The notes below the pieces were generated by a model. The model was not told the DNA's origin. It searched no databases and saw only the letters and a program-made list of their open reading frames with translations. A stretch of 36,815 nucleotides of DNA from an uncultured Bacilli bacterium (GTDB taxonomy: Bacteria > Bacillota_I > Bacilli_A > RFN20 > CAG-449), in assembly GCA_947595215.1 (NCBI GenBank), contig CANQEO010000009.1, positions 1-36,815 of the forward strand, written 5' to 3'. Shown here one piece after another: positions 25,420-34,620 of this stretch. The position numbers were made by a program, and so were the translations under genes. How positions within the stretch are numbered: the stretch's first letter is position 1; each line of letters opens with the position of its first letter.

Positions 25420-25896
25420 ATGGCAAATGATAAAGTTATTTTAACAAAAGAAGGTAAAAAGAAATTAGATGACGAATTAAGAAATCTTATTGATGTTGTT
25501 CGTCCTGAAGTAATCGATGAATTAAAAGCTGCTCGTGCTCAAGGTGACCTTTCCGAAAATGCTGACTATGATGCTGCTCGTGCTCGTCAGGCTGAAGTTG
25601 AAGGAAGAATCAAACAAATCGAAGATATGTTAGCAAATGCTAAAATCATCGAAGATGGCGGACGTGCTACAAATGGTATCAAAGTCGGATCGAGAGTGAA
25701 AATTAAAGATTTATCAGATAATGAAGAATATGAATACCTCATTGTCGGATCAGTAGAAGCTAATCCACTAGAAGGAAAGATTTCAAACGAATGTGTGCTT
25801 GCCGAAGCAATTCTCGGACACAAAAAAGGAGAAATCGTTACTGTTAAAGTTAAGACTCCATACCAAGTTGAAATTCTTGATTTCGTAAATGAATAA
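25420..25896 (+). CDS. greA: Transcription elongation factor GreA
   Basis: The product has 158 residues. The N-terminal coiled coil (about 1-75, LTKEGKKKLDDELRNLIDVVRP and GDLSENADYDAARARQAEVEGRI) carries the acidic tip DLSENADYD that enters the secondary channel of RNA polymerase and helps cleave stalled transcripts. The C-terminal FKBP-like domain has VGSRVKIKD and the closing PYQVEIL. It has its own promoter and terminator. Length is normal. Confidence 0.97.
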   Translation: MANDKVILTKEGKKKLDDELRNLIDVVRPEVIDELKAARAQGDLSENADYDAARARQAEVEGRIKQIEDMLANAKIIEDGGRATNGIKVGSRVKIKDLSDNEEYEYLIVGSVEANPLEGKISNECVLAEAILGHKKGEIVTVKVKTPYQVEILDFVNE

Positions 25897-25904
25897 AAAT
25901 TATT

Positions 25905-25934
25905 AAACATCGTCTAGGCGGTGTTTTCTTTTTA
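25905..25934 (+). terminator. Intrinsic terminator after greA
   Basis: AAACATCGTC pairs with GGCGGTGTTT (two wobble pairs), followed by a T-rich run. Confidence 0.8.
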
Positions 25935-25970
25935 CAAAAATTTCCCTATTGAAAAGTAGGAGGAAAAAAT

Positions 25971-26501
25971 ATGTTAAAAATTTTAGCCGTTGTAGTAATT
26001 GCTATCATCGGATTATTTGTAATGACACAGATTGATCCGAATATTCAGGTGGAAAATACGATTGTAAGTGAGTATCGTTCAGGTGATTATTTAACTATCG
26101 TCATCGAAGGTCAAGTAGTATATCCTGGCGCATATTCAATTGAAGCCACAAAAACGATAGGAGATTTGATTGATGCTAGCGGTGGATTATTAGAAAGTGC
26201 TGATGAAAATGCGTTTAATCGTGACACGCCACTAGAAGGAAGAGATAGAGTTTATATTCCCAGCAAAGTTAGTTATAATCCGGATTGTGAAATCTTGGAT
26301 ACACCTAAAAAGATTAATATTAATACTGCTACTGTAGCACAACTTGCGTCTGTTGATGTAATTTCAAACAGCGTTGCTGAAGCAATTGTTGCGTATCGAG
26401 AAGAAAATGGACCGTTTCTAGCAATTGAAGATTTAATCAATGTAAAAGGAATCGGAACAAAAACTTACGAAAAACTTCGTGATATAGTTACTTTGAAATG
26501 A
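25971..26501 (+). CDS. comEA: DNA-binding competence protein ComEA
   Basis: The product has 176 residues: an N-terminal membrane anchor (about 3-20), an SLBB domain (about 40-100, VIEGQVVYPGAYSIEA) and a C-terminal double helix-hairpin-helix (ININTATVAQLASVDVI, EAIVAYREENGPF, LINVKGIGTKTYEKL). It binds incoming double-stranded DNA at the cell surface. TAGGAGG precedes the ATG. The comEC ATG overlaps its stop by ATGA, so both are translated together. Confidence 0.95.
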   Translation: MLKILAVVVIAIIGLFVMTQIDPNIQVENTIVSEYRSGDYLTIVIEGQVVYPGAYSIEATKTIGDLIDASGGLLESADENAFNRDTPLEGRDRVYIPSKVSYNPDCEILDTPKKININTATVAQLASVDVISNSVAEAIVAYREENGPFLAIEDLINVKGIGTKTYEKLRDIVTLK

Positions 26502-28507
26502 TTCTTTGGTTTTTTATCTCTTTAGTTGTTATCCTTTATGCTTTTAAATATCATTTTTTATTAGTTCCAATCATCATCGCCTATATTTTTTTGTTTCGCA
26601 AAAATAAAAAGATATTTAAATCATGTTTTTGTGGATTATGTATAGCAATTTTATTTTATTTAGTACAATTGTTTATAAAATATATTCCGATGAATTCTAA
26701 TGTTGCTCTAGTAATTGAAGCAAGGGATAACTATATTATAATCATAAAAGACTTTCAGAGATTCTATGTTCCAATTAATAATAATCATCTTGAAGTATTT
26801 GATATTTTAATAGTTGATGGAAATGTTGATAACATCGATTTTGAGGTTTTAGAAGGAGCTTTTGATTTTAATGCGTATTTAGAAACTAAAGGGGTTTTTC
26901 AATCAATATCAACTAACAATATTAAAGTAATATTACAATTTCCAATTAGATGTAAAGAAATAAAAACTTTTGTTCTCGCATTTTATAATGATAGAGTAAA
27001 AGAAATCATTTCCCAGTTGATTTTTAACAGCAAATTTAAAAATGATTTTTTTCAAGATTTAATATATGGTTTAGATATAGGTCATATTTTTACAATTGGA
27101 ACAATTCATTTATATTTCTTACAAAAAATATTTTATCGATTTTTGCATGTAAAATTTAATCATAAACGAGCGGAAAATCTCTCTCTGATATTATTGATTC
27201 CATTATTATTTTTCGGAGGATTTCGGTTTTCAGTAACAAGATTTTTTGTTTTTTTTATCATCAAAAAATTTAGCGAATACCTATTGAAAAAAGAATTAGA
27301 TAGAAAAGTGCAAATTTCTTTATTTGGAATTTTTGTCATTATCGTTAATCCATATTTTGTTTATTCACAGACATTTGTTATAACTTTTACGATTCTCTTT
27401 TTTATTGATTCGATTAGATATATATTAGCCATTCATGAATTTAAATATCCTCGCCTAGTTTTTTTAGGACTTATTCAATTAGTTATAACTCCATTAATAA
27501 TTTTTTATAACCATTATTTAAATCCATTAACATGGTTACTATCTTTTATTATGTATCCACTAAGCGAATTTTTATTAATAATAATTCCTATTGTTCCTTT
27601 TATGAATCTTATCGCTCCATTAATTATAAAATTATTAGAATTAGTAAGCCATTTGAGTCTTAAATTATATTTTGAAGACGGAATAATTTGGGGTATCATT
27701 TTTGGGATTGAAGTAATTATGATAATCTACAATCTCGAATGTAAAAATAAACGTCTTTTTAAAAGATTATCGCATATTTGTATTTTATTATTACTATTTT
27801 CTCAATGTCCTATTAACGATCTTTTATATGATGAAATAATATTTATAAATGTAGGACAAGGTGACGCTATATTAATTAATAGTCATCATACTCATATTTT
27901 AGTGGATACTGGTGGTAAAAATAATATCAATATTGGAACGGAAGTTATTATTCCTCTTCTAAAGAAAAGACATATTTATAAATTAGATGCTTTAATAATT
28001 TCTCATGATGATTTTGATCATAGTGGTGCAAAAGATACCATTATTGAAAATTTTAATGTTTCACGATTAATAGAAGGGAGCGATTATGAACAATTAAATA
28101 TCGGTTCGATAACAATAAATAATTTAAATCGTTATTGCAGTTATGGAACAAATACAAATGATTGCTCGTCGGTTTTAAATTTTAATGTTGGAAAGTATAA
28201 TTTCCTTTTAACAGGAGATATATCAGAAACAATCGAAAAGAAAATAATAAAAGATAATCCCAATTTAAAAGTAGATTATCTTAAACTTGCCCATCATGGA
28301 TCAAAAACTTCTTCTTCGGAAGAATTCCTAAAAGCACTAAATCCAAAAGAGGTGATAATTTCGGTTGGTAAAAATAATCGCTATGGTCATCCTAGTGAAG
28401 AAGTATTAAGTAGATTAAATTATTTAGGTATTACCATTAGAAGGACCGATAAAGAAGGAAGTATTTTCTATCGATATAGTTTTTTTGATTTATTATTTGC
28501 GTTATAA
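26498..28507 (+). CDS. comEC: DNA uptake channel ComEC/Rec2
   Basis: The product has 669 residues. Two early membrane helices (about 3-55), a soluble OB-like part (about 65-160), a polytopic competence domain of several helices (about 190-440), and a C-terminal metallo-beta-lactamase-like domain (about 445-660) appear in the usual order. The last has DTGGKNN, SHDDFDHSG and LAHHGSKTSS. ComEC passes one DNA strand into the cell. The metal-binding residues are intact, so competence could be functional. Its length is near the short end of the family. Confidence 0.95.
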   Translation: MILWFFISLVVILYAFKYHFLLVPIIIAYIFLFRKNKKIFKSCFCGLCIAILFYLVQLFIKYIPMNSNVALVIEARDNYIIIIKDFQRFYVPINNNHLEVFDILIVDGNVDNIDFEVLEGAFDFNAYLETKGVFQSISTNNIKVILQFPIRCKEIKTFVLAFYNDRVKEIISQLIFNSKFKNDFFQDLIYGLDIGHIFTIGTIHLYFLQKIFYRFLHVKFNHKRAENLSLILLIPLLFFGGFRFSVTRFFVFFIIKKFSEYLLKKELDRKVQISLFGIFVIIVNPYFVYSQTFVITFTILFFIDSIRYILAIHEFKYPRLVFLGLIQLVITPLIIFYNHYLNPLTWLLSFIMYPLSEFLLIIIPIVPFMNLIAPLIIKLLELVSHLSLKLYFEDGIIWGIIFGIEVIMIIYNLECKNKRLFKRLSHICILLLLFSQCPINDLLYDEIIFINVGQGDAILINSHHTHILVDTGGKNNINIGTEVIIPLLKKRHIYKLDALIISHDDFDHSGAKDTIIENFNVSRLIEGSDYEQLNIGSITINNLNRYCSYGTNTNDCSSVLNFNVGKYNFLLTGDISETIEKKIIKDNPNLKVDYLKLAHHGSKTSSSEEFLKALNPKEVIISVGKNNRYGHPSEEVLSRLNYLGITIRRTDKEGSIFYRYSFFDLLFAL

Positions 28508-28523
28508 TAGAAGCGGTGAAAAT

Positions 28524-29483
28524 ATGATCTATGTAATTTATGGTGAACAATATCCTCTTTTAAAAAAAAGAATGAAAAAATTAGTAAAAACATTGCTTTC
28601 AGATCAAATTGATGCGATGAATTTTTCGCGCTATTCGCTTCGTAATGATTTAATACAAGATATTGTAAATGAATTGGATTACTCAGCCTTAGGTTATGAT
28701 AAGAAGGTGGTGGTTATCGAGGATTTTTATCCTCTAGCAAACGATAATAAGAATAATGATAAAAGTCAAAATTTTGATTCCTTAATAGATTACTTATCTC
28801 ACCCGAGTGAATCAAATGATTTAATTTTATTGATTGAAACAAAAACTATAAACAAAAAGAGCGAGATATATAGAGCCTTAGAAAAACACGCTAGATTATT
28901 GTTTGAAGAAAGCTTAAAAAGAGAAAATCTTATTTCTACTGGTGAGGTTTTTTTTGAGAAAAAGGGTGCTAAAATATCTAAAGATGCCTTAGAATTATTG
29001 GTAGAAAAAACAGCTGGAGACGTCCAAAGTTTTATGAACGAAAGTGAAAAATTAATTATTTATACTAAAGATATAAAGTTACAAGATGTTGAATTACTTG
29101 TTCCGACACCACTTGAAATGAACGCTTTCACAATCGCTGATTCTCTCATTAAAGGTAATAAGGCTAAAGCTTTAAAAACATATACTGATTTACGAATGAT
29201 GAAAGAAGAACCGGTTCGCTTAATCGCCTTATTGACGACGCAAATCCGATTCTATTTACAAGTGAATTATTTATTGAGTTTAGGTCATAATCAAAATGAA
29301 GTGGCCGGAGAACTTGGAGTTCATCCGTACCGTGTCAAATTATGCGCACAAAATTTAATCCGATTTGATCAAACAAAAATAATTAGAACTTTAGAAAAAT
29401 TATATCAATTAGATTGTGATATTAAAGAAATGAAAGTTGACCCATATTTTTCTTTTGAACTTTTTATGCTTAATTTTGAGTAA
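28524..29483 (+). CDS. holA: DNA polymerase III delta subunit
   Basis: The product has 319 residues. HolA opens the sliding clamp as part of the clamp loader. MIYVIYGEQYPLLKKRMKKL at the start, EKTAGDVQSFMNESEKLIIY in the middle and the C-terminal collar helices fit the family, which usually follows comEC in Firmicutes. I chose ATG 28524; the longer frame from 28485 overlaps comEC and begins with TTG. The ribosome site is weak (GCGGTG). Confidence 0.93.
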   Translation: MIYVIYGEQYPLLKKRMKKLVKTLLSDQIDAMNFSRYSLRNDLIQDIVNELDYSALGYDKKVVVIEDFYPLANDNKNNDKSQNFDSLIDYLSHPSESNDLILLIETKTINKKSEIYRALEKHARLLFEESLKRENLISTGEVFFEKKGAKISKDALELLVEKTAGDVQSFMNESEKLIIYTKDIKLQDVELLVPTPLEMNAFTIADSLIKGNKAKALKTYTDLRMMKEEPVRLIALLTTQIRFYLQVNYLLSLGHNQNEVAGELGVHPYRVKLCAQNLIRFDQTKIIRTLEKLYQLDCDIKEMKVDPYFSFELFMLNFE

Positions 29484-29505
29484 AAAAAAACTCCTTACGG
29501 AGTTA
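29484..29505 (-). terminator. Terminator of rpsT
   Basis: On the minus strand, AACTCC-gtaa-GGAGTT is followed by nine T. It lies directly after holA, which converges. Confidence 0.85.
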
Positions 29506-29766
29506 GTTGATACCATTGACGAGCAATTGTAAATGTGATTTTTGTCTCGCAGCGGTTTTTTTATGTTGAATGCCTTTAGATACAGACGCATCAATCTTCG
29601 AGACGGCAAGAGGAAGTAATCTTTTCGCTTCTTCGACATCTTTAGCTTTGCAAGCGGCCTCGACTTTTTTGATCGCGGTTCTCATCGCGGATTTGTAACT
29701 TGCGTTTCTGCTTCTAGCTTTTTCGTTTGTCTTAATTCTCTTAACTTGTGATTTAATGTTTGCCAT
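29503..29766 (-). CDS. rpsT: 30S ribosomal protein S20
   Basis: The product has 87 residues, a basic all-helical protein (MANIKSQVKRIKTNEKARSRN) that binds the 5' domain of 16S rRNA. ATG 29766 has GAGGTG six bases before it; a GTG three codons earlier falls in that site and is not used. It has its own promoter and terminator and faces away from gpr, the common holA-rpsT-gpr order of Firmicutes. Confidence 0.97.
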   Translation of the reverse strand: MANIKSQVKRIKTNEKARSRNASYKSAMRTAIKKVEAACKAKDVEEAKRLLPLAVSKIDASVSKGIQHKKTAARQKSHLQLLVNGIN

Positions 29767-29797
29767 AATGTTCACCTCATTTCATCGATACGTGGTG

Positions 29798-29826
29798 ATT
29801 TTATCACATTCAATTTTTTCTTTCAA
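29798..29826 (-). promoter_or_regulatory. Promoter of rpsT
   Basis: On the minus strand: TTGAAA (29826-29821), 17 bp, TAAAAT (29803-29798) with a TGA extension. Confidence 0.8.
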
Positions 29827-29871
29827 TAGTTTAATGGATTTTAGCAAATGCTAATCTATGAGGTGAACTAG

Positions 29872-30759
29872 ATGGAATACGACGATATCATTAAAGAAAG
29901 TTATGATTTCGCTGATGAAATATATAATAAAAAGGATTTAAAGAATAGTTTTGTATCACGTCATTATCAACGTGGCAAAGCGAAAATTGCTAAAACGATT
30001 ATTAAAGATGAAAATAACCCGTATGGAAAAGAAAAGGGAACCTACCTTTCAATCGAATTAGAAAATATCGATGATAGTGATGACTATGATAATTATAAGA
30101 AAGTTCTTTCTTCCCATTTAGCTTCACTTATAAAATCGAATATTATTAAGAAAAAACCATTTATCTTAGTTGTCGGTCTTGGTAATGAAGACTATGCTCC
30201 TGATGCATTAGGACCACGAGTAATCAAAAAAATGAATGCAACATCGCATTTAATGTCTTTTAAAGATCTTGAAGTGAAAACAAAAGTGGCATGTTTAATA
30301 CCAGGAGTAATGGCACTTACTGGTTTAGAAAGTGCTTCAATCATTCAAAGTGTTATCAAAGAATTTAATATTGACTTAGTAATTGCTATTGATTCTTTGG
30401 CCTCTAGAAATCTTTCTCGCCTTAACAAAGTGATTCAAATAACGGATACTGGTATCGCACCAGGAGGAGGTGTAAATAATTATCGTCGTGCTTTAAATAA
30501 AAAAGAATTAGATGTTCCTGTTATAGCTTTAGGGGTAGCTACAGTTGTTTCATCAACCGCGATTTTATATCAAGCATTACAAAAACTTCGTGATGAAATG
30601 AGTATCGATTATGATAAAGAAGTTCTAAAGGATATTTTTTCTTCATTTGGGCAAGACTTAGTACTGACGACAAAAGAGATTGATCAACGTATTGAAATTT
30701 TAACTTCTCTAATCGCGGATAGTTTAAATATGACACTTAATCCATCACTATATCGTTAA
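29872..30759 (+). CDS. gpr: Germination (spore) protease GPR
   Basis: The product has 295 residues, shorter than the usual 350-370. GPR cleaves small acid-soluble spore proteins during germination and is made as a zymogen. VGLGNEDYAPDALGP carries one catalytic Asp (D111) and VIAIDSLASR the other (D174), as in peptidase family A25; ITDTGIAPGGGVNN is also typical. The N terminus (FVSRHYQRGKAKI) matches the region after the propeptide. AGGTG precedes the ATG. Its presence argues that the host forms spores, or that its ancestors did. No clear sporulation sigma promoter was found upstream. Confidence 0.93.
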   Translation: MEYDDIIKESYDFADEIYNKKDLKNSFVSRHYQRGKAKIAKTIIKDENNPYGKEKGTYLSIELENIDDSDDYDNYKKVLSSHLASLIKSNIIKKKPFILVVGLGNEDYAPDALGPRVIKKMNATSHLMSFKDLEVKTKVACLIPGVMALTGLESASIIQSVIKEFNIDLVIAIDSLASRNLSRLNKVIQITDTGIAPGGGVNNYRRALNKKELDVPVIALGVATVVSSTAILYQALQKLRDEMSIDYDKEVLKDIFSSFGQDLVLTTKEIDQRIEILTSLIADSLNMTLNPSLYR

Positions 30760-30813
30760 ATCGACAAAATCTTCTTTTATTACTCACTATGATAAATATA
30801 GGAGGTCATAAAT

Positions 30814-31119
30814 ATGAAAAATTTCTGGAAACATGGGTTATTATTTCTTTTTATTTTAGTGGTAGTCGGTTCCTTACTTGGCAGTTCAACTGAAAGCGAA
30901 AGAAAAAGTAATAATATGTCTGATGCGATAGTTAATGTTGAAGAACACTTATCAAATAGTCAAGTAATTGAAGATGGAATTCTAAAAGAAGAGGCACAAC
31001 ATTATGATGATGGAAATTTCTTTGCTAATGCTGGAGAAACTATCGGTGGATTTATTATAAATGTGATTTCTACTGTGTTAGAGTCATTTGCTAGATTAGT
31101 GTCGAAAATGATGGGATAA
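30814..31119 (+). CDS. Small unrecognised membrane protein after gpr
   Basis: The product has 101 residues. A membrane or signal segment (about 8-24, LLFLFILVVVGSLLGS) is followed by a charged stretch and a C-terminal amphipathic or hydrophobic helix (ETIGGFIINVISTVLESFARLVSKMMG). TAGGAGG stands before the ATG. In many spore formers spoIIP follows gpr; this is not SpoIIP, but its place makes a sporulation role worth considering. No family recognised. Confidence 0.65.
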   Translation: MKNFWKHGLLFLFILVVVGSLLGSSTESERKSNNMSDAIVNVEEHLSNSQVIEDGILKEEAQHYDDGNFFANAGETIGGFIINVISTVLESFARLVSKMMG

Positions 31120-31176
31120 TCAATTAGACACAAATTAGATACTATGATATCATATTAAAGTTGAGGAGGAACTTTT

Positions 31177-32115
31177 ATGAATCATAAAGAAATGCGAATC
31201 TTATTTATGGGAACTCCTAAAATTGCTGCGCATATTTTAAACGGATTAATCGAAGATGGTTATAACATAATCGGATTAATCGCTCAAAAGGATAAACCAG
31301 TTGGAAGAAAAGGGATTATAGAACCAGTTCCAACTAAAAAAGTAGCACTAGAACATAATATTCCAGTTTATCAAGTCGAAAAAATCAGATTAGAATACGA
31401 ATTTGTTAAAGAGATAAAACCAGATTTAATCGTTACTTGTGCATATGGACAAATTGTCCCACAAGGACTTTTAGATATTCCTTTATATGGATCGATAAAC
31501 ATCCATGGTTCATTACTTCCTGAACTTCGTGGTGCTTCTCCGATTCAGTCAGCAATCATTGAGGGTAAAACTGTGAGTGGTGTTACGATTATGGAAATGA
31601 TTGATAAGATGGATGCCGGTGCCATGTATCTTAAAGAAGAAGTTATAGTCGAAAAAGAAGATAACTATACATCTTTATATGATAAAATCGCTGAAGCCGG
31701 ATTAAAAGCTTTAAGAAAATTTTTACCGCAATATGATTTTGGAAAACCAAATGGAGAAGAACAAGATGAAAGACTTGTGACATTTTGTAGTAAAATAACT
31801 AAGGAACAAGAACATTTAAACCTCGAATTAAGTACGCAACAATTTGTAAATTGGGTTCGTGGTTTAAGTGAAACTCCTGGTGGATATTTATTATTAGATG
31901 ATCGCATTTTTAAAATTTATAAAGCTGATATTATAGCGGATAGCGTAAATCATGATATTGGTGAAATTATTAGGGCTGACAAGATAGGATTATACTTGCA
32001 ACTTTCTAATGGTGTCGTAAGTTTGCTTGAGGTTCAACTGCAAGGAAAATCAAAAATGTCTTATCGTGATTTTGTAAATGGTAATAAAAATCTTGTCGGT
32101 AAAATATTAAAATAA
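31177..32115 (+). CDS. fmt: Methionyl-tRNA formyltransferase
   Basis: The product has 312 residues. It formylates Met-tRNA(fMet) using 10-formyl-tetrahydrofolate. RILFMGTPKIAAHIL near the start, NIHGSLLPELRGASPIQ (catalytic Asn and His) and MDAG (catalytic Asp) are intact; the C-terminal OB domain (from about 205) has WVRGLSETPGGYL. GAGGAGG precedes the ATG. It is not next to def here. Confidence 0.96.
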   Translation: MNHKEMRILFMGTPKIAAHILNGLIEDGYNIIGLIAQKDKPVGRKGIIEPVPTKKVALEHNIPVYQVEKIRLEYEFVKEIKPDLIVTCAYGQIVPQGLLDIPLYGSINIHGSLLPELRGASPIQSAIIEGKTVSGVTIMEMIDKMDAGAMYLKEEVIVEKEDNYTSLYDKIAEAGLKALRKFLPQYDFGKPNGEEQDERLVTFCSKITKEQEHLNLELSTQQFVNWVRGLSETPGGYLLLDDRIFKIYKADIIADSVNHDIGEIIRADKIGLYLQLSNGVVSLLEVQLQGKSKMSYRDFVNGNKNLVGKILK

Positions 32116-32162
32116 AATTTAGGCTTAAAGAGCCCATTTATTAGGCAAACCACCAAAAATTT

Positions 32163-32195
32163 AAAAATTAGGCTTTTACCGCCTAATTTTTCTTT
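32163..32195 (+). terminator. Intrinsic terminator after fmt
   Basis: AAAAATTAGGC pairs with GCCTAATTTTT around a seven-base loop, followed by TCTTTTT. Confidence 0.85.
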
Positions 32196-32254
32196 TTAAA
32201 TCATATCTTATAGTGTAAGTAGAAATACTTTACCTCTAAGAACACCGCATAACT

Positions 32255-32288
32255 TAAAAAAGGAACGTAACCGTAGACGTTCCTTTTT
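32255..32288 (-). terminator. Terminator of the ABC-F gene
   Basis: AAAAAGGAACGT and ACGTTCCTTTTT form a long stem with an eight-base loop; on the minus strand it is followed by T. The stop codon of the ABC-F gene is at its edge. It could also act on plus-strand transcripts. Confidence 0.85.
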
Positions 32289-34141
32289 CATTCATTTTCG
32301 ATTATTGAAAAGTATTCTTCTTCAAGTGTCTCTAAATTTTTCTGTAGATTATTTAATTCTTCGTCGATAATTTTCATTTTATTAGAATCCATATAATTTT
32401 CTTCTTTGAATTGTTCATCTTTTAATTTCTTAATCTTGTTTTCTATTTTTTCAATTTCGCTTTCAAGTTTATTTAATGAATGGTGAGGTTTTGATTTTGA
32501 ATTAGAAACTTTATGGCTAATAGTTTTTTCTTCTTCATCAACAAATAATTTTGCTTCTTGTACTTTAAAGTCTTGGTAGTTACCTTCGTGATAATAACTC
32601 TGTTTATGATGGAAAAGCAAAACCTTATTAGCAATCTCATCAATGAAATAGCGATCATGCGAAATAAATACTATTGTTCCCAAATAATCTTTTAAAGCGC
32701 TTATTAATGCCTGTTTAGAAGTCATATCAAGGTGATTGGTCGGTTCGTCTAAAAGCAAAATATCGTATGAATTAAGCATAATTTTTGCAAGAACCACACG
32801 CATTTTTTCACCACCGGATAAAACATCTAACGATTTTTGGAAATCGTCGCCCCCAAAATTAAAACGACCTAGATGATTGCAAATTTCTTTTTCTCCCATC
32901 ATCGGAAATTCTTTATGAATCTCTTCGACGATAGAATGAGACCCCTGAAGGTCAAATTGGTGTTGTTCGATGTAGCCGATATGAAGTTCGCGAAGCATGG
33001 TAACTTTGCCTTTGAGAGGTTCTATAATATGCATAATTACTTTAAAAAAAGTGGTTTTACCGCTCCCATTGTTACCGATGACAGCTAAATGATCTCGTCC
33101 ATAAATGGTAAAATCAATGCCTCCGATTAATGGTTCTTCATATCCAATAGAAAGATCTTCGAATCGAATTAATTGTTTTCCTTCGACAATATCTCCTTTA
33201 AAGTTAAGTTTTAAAGTGCTATTGCTGGAAAGAGGTTTATCAAGAACTTCCATGTGACGCAATTTACTAACTCTATCTTTAGCGCGCGAAACAAAACGAG
33301 GTTTAGGCATATAATATTCGATAAAACGTTTAATACGGGCGATTTCTTTTTGCTGTAAATTATATGCTTTTAAGGCTTGCTCATAACGAAGTTTCTTTTC
33401 TTCGATATAATAGTCGTAATTGCCTTTATAATATTCCATTTTTTGATTTTCGATTTCGATGATTTTATTACAAATAGAATTAATAAAATATCGATCGTGC
33501 GAAACAAATATCAAAGCACCTTCATAAGATTTTAAATAGTTTTCTAACCATTCTATAGTAATTACATCAAGGTGATTGGTCGGTTCATCTAGAATTAAAA
33601 GATTAGGCTTTAAAAGTAATAACTTAACAAAAGCCATCTTAGTTTTTTCGCCACCCGAAAAAGAATTGATCGGACGATTAAATTGATCTTTAGTAAAACC
33701 GAATTTTGATAACATCATTGTCACTAAATACGGATAATCATAACCATTACGATTGGCAAATTCGATTTGTTTACGACCATAATTATCAATCAATGATTGA
33801 TTAGTTGGTTCTTCGCTGATTCTTTTTTCAAGAATTGATAATTCTTGTTCCATTTTTATGACATCTTCAAAAACTAATAATGCTTCTTGATAAAGAGTGT
33901 TATTTTCAGATTGAATTACTTGTTGGGAAAGATATCCGATAGTAACTCCTTTAGAAAAAACAACGTCGCCTTTAGTTTTATCTTCTTTACCGAGTATTAT
34001 CTTTAAAAGGGTGGTTTTACCACAACCATTATTTCCAAGAATAGCGAGACGATCTTTATCGTTTATCGTAAATGTGACATCACTAAAAAGAAGTTCATTT
34101 CCAAATTCCTTTTTTAGATTCATCACATTTACAATAGTCAT
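32288..34141 (-). CDS. ABC-F family ATPase
   Basis: The product has 617 residues. There are two ABC domains without membrane segments: the first with GNNGCGKTT, FSGGEKTK and LILDEPTNHLD, the second with GNNGSGKTT, LSGGEKMR and LLLDEPTNHLD, joined by a linker rich in charged helices (AYNLQQKEIARIKRFI). A C-terminal coiled coil follows (about 555-610). ABC-F proteins bind the ribosomal E site and act on stalled translation; some give antibiotic resistance. Which subfamily (Uup, YdiF or resistance type) is not clear from sequence. I chose the ATG at 34141 rather than the frame from 34180. Confidence 0.9.
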   Translation of the reverse strand: MTIVNVMNLKKEFGNELLFSDVTFTINDKDRLAILGNNGCGKTTLLKIILGKEDKTKGDVVFSKGVTIGYLSQQVIQSENNTLYQEALLVFEDVIKMEQELSILEKRISEEPTNQSLIDNYGRKQIEFANRNGYDYPYLVTMMLSKFGFTKDQFNRPINSFSGGEKTKMAFVKLLLLKPNLLILDEPTNHLDVITIEWLENYLKSYEGALIFVSHDRYFINSICNKIIEIENQKMEYYKGNYDYYIEEKKLRYEQALKAYNLQQKEIARIKRFIEYYMPKPRFVSRAKDRVSKLRHMEVLDKPLSSNSTLKLNFKGDIVEGKQLIRFEDLSIGYEEPLIGGIDFTIYGRDHLAVIGNNGSGKTTFFKVIMHIIEPLKGKVTMLRELHIGYIEQHQFDLQGSHSIVEEIHKEFPMMGEKEICNHLGRFNFGGDDFQKSLDVLSGGEKMRVVLAKIMLNSYDILLLDEPTNHLDMTSKQALISALKDYLGTIVFISHDRYFIDEIANKVLLFHHKQSYYHEGNYQDFKVQEAKLFVDEEEKTISHKVSNSKSKPHHSLNKLESEIEKIENKIKKLKDEQFKEENYMDSNKMKIIDEELNNLQKNLETLEEEYFSIIENE

Positions 34142-34238
34142 AAGAATCTCACTTTCTTCTTTATTATAGACTAATATCAATTTTTTTCACTAAAAAAATT
34201 TTTATAGAAAAAAAGTAGAAAATTTGCATATATTGTAA

Positions 34239-34267
34239 TTGCAAAAACAAAATGAATTTGTTATTAT
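34239..34267 (+). promoter_or_regulatory. Promoter of the tRNA cluster
   Basis: TTGCAA (34239-34244), 17 bp, TATTAT (34262-34267), 21 bases before the first tRNA. Confidence 0.75.
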
Positions 34268-34288
34268 TACAAATGCGTTAAGCGTAAT

Positions 34289-34362
34289 GGTTCCTTAGCC
34301 AAGTGGTAAGGCAACTGACTGCAACTCAGTGAGCGTCGGTTCAACTCCGTCAGGAACCTCCA
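34289..34362 (+). tRNA. tRNA-Cys (GCA anticodon)
   Basis: GGTTCCT/AGGAACC acceptor stem, discriminator T, encoded CCA, anticodon loop CTGCAAC between ACTGA and TCAGT. First of four tRNAs in a row. Confidence 0.96.
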
Positions 34363-34375
34363 TCCATTAGTGTAT

Positions 34376-34452
34376 GCGCCCATAGCTCAACTGGATAGAG
34401 TATCAGACTACGAATCTGGGGGTTGCGAGTTCGAGTCTTGCTGGGCGCGCCA
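34376..34452 (+). tRNA. tRNA-Arg (ACG anticodon)
   Basis: GCGCCCA/TGGGCGC acceptor stem, discriminator G, encoded CCA, anticodon loop CTACGAA. A34 is normally edited to inosine by TadA to read CGN codons. Confidence 0.96.
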
Positions 34453-34460
34453 TTGTATGT

Positions 34461-34537
34461 CGGGAAATAGCACAGCTTGGTAGTGCACCTGTTTTGGGAA
34501 CAGGGGGTCGCAGGTTCGAATCCTGTTTTCCCGACCA
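34461..34537 (+). tRNA. tRNA-Pro (TGG anticodon)
   Basis: CGGGAAA/TTTCCCG acceptor stem, discriminator A, encoded CCA, anticodon loop TTTGGGA between CCTGT and ACAGG. Confidence 0.96.
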
Positions 34538-34544
34538 TTTTTAT

Positions 34545-34620
34545 GGGGCTGTAGCTCATTTGGGAGAGCGATTCGTTCGCAACGAATAGGTAGCGAGTTC
34601 GATCCTCGTCAGCTCCACCA
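34545..34620 (+). tRNA. tRNA-Ala (CGC anticodon)
   Basis: GGGGCTG/CAGCTCC acceptor stem with the G3:U70 identity pair, discriminator A, encoded CCA, and anticodon loop TTCGCAA between ATTCG and CGAAT. The CGC anticodon should read GCG only, which is a rare choice in AT-rich genomes; a second tRNA-Ala with TGC is expected elsewhere. Confidence 0.94.

Noticed and set aside
34350-34559. Minus-strand frame across the tRNA cluster
   Set aside because: It is the antisense of tRNA-Cys, tRNA-Arg and tRNA-Pro, which fold correctly on the plus strand.
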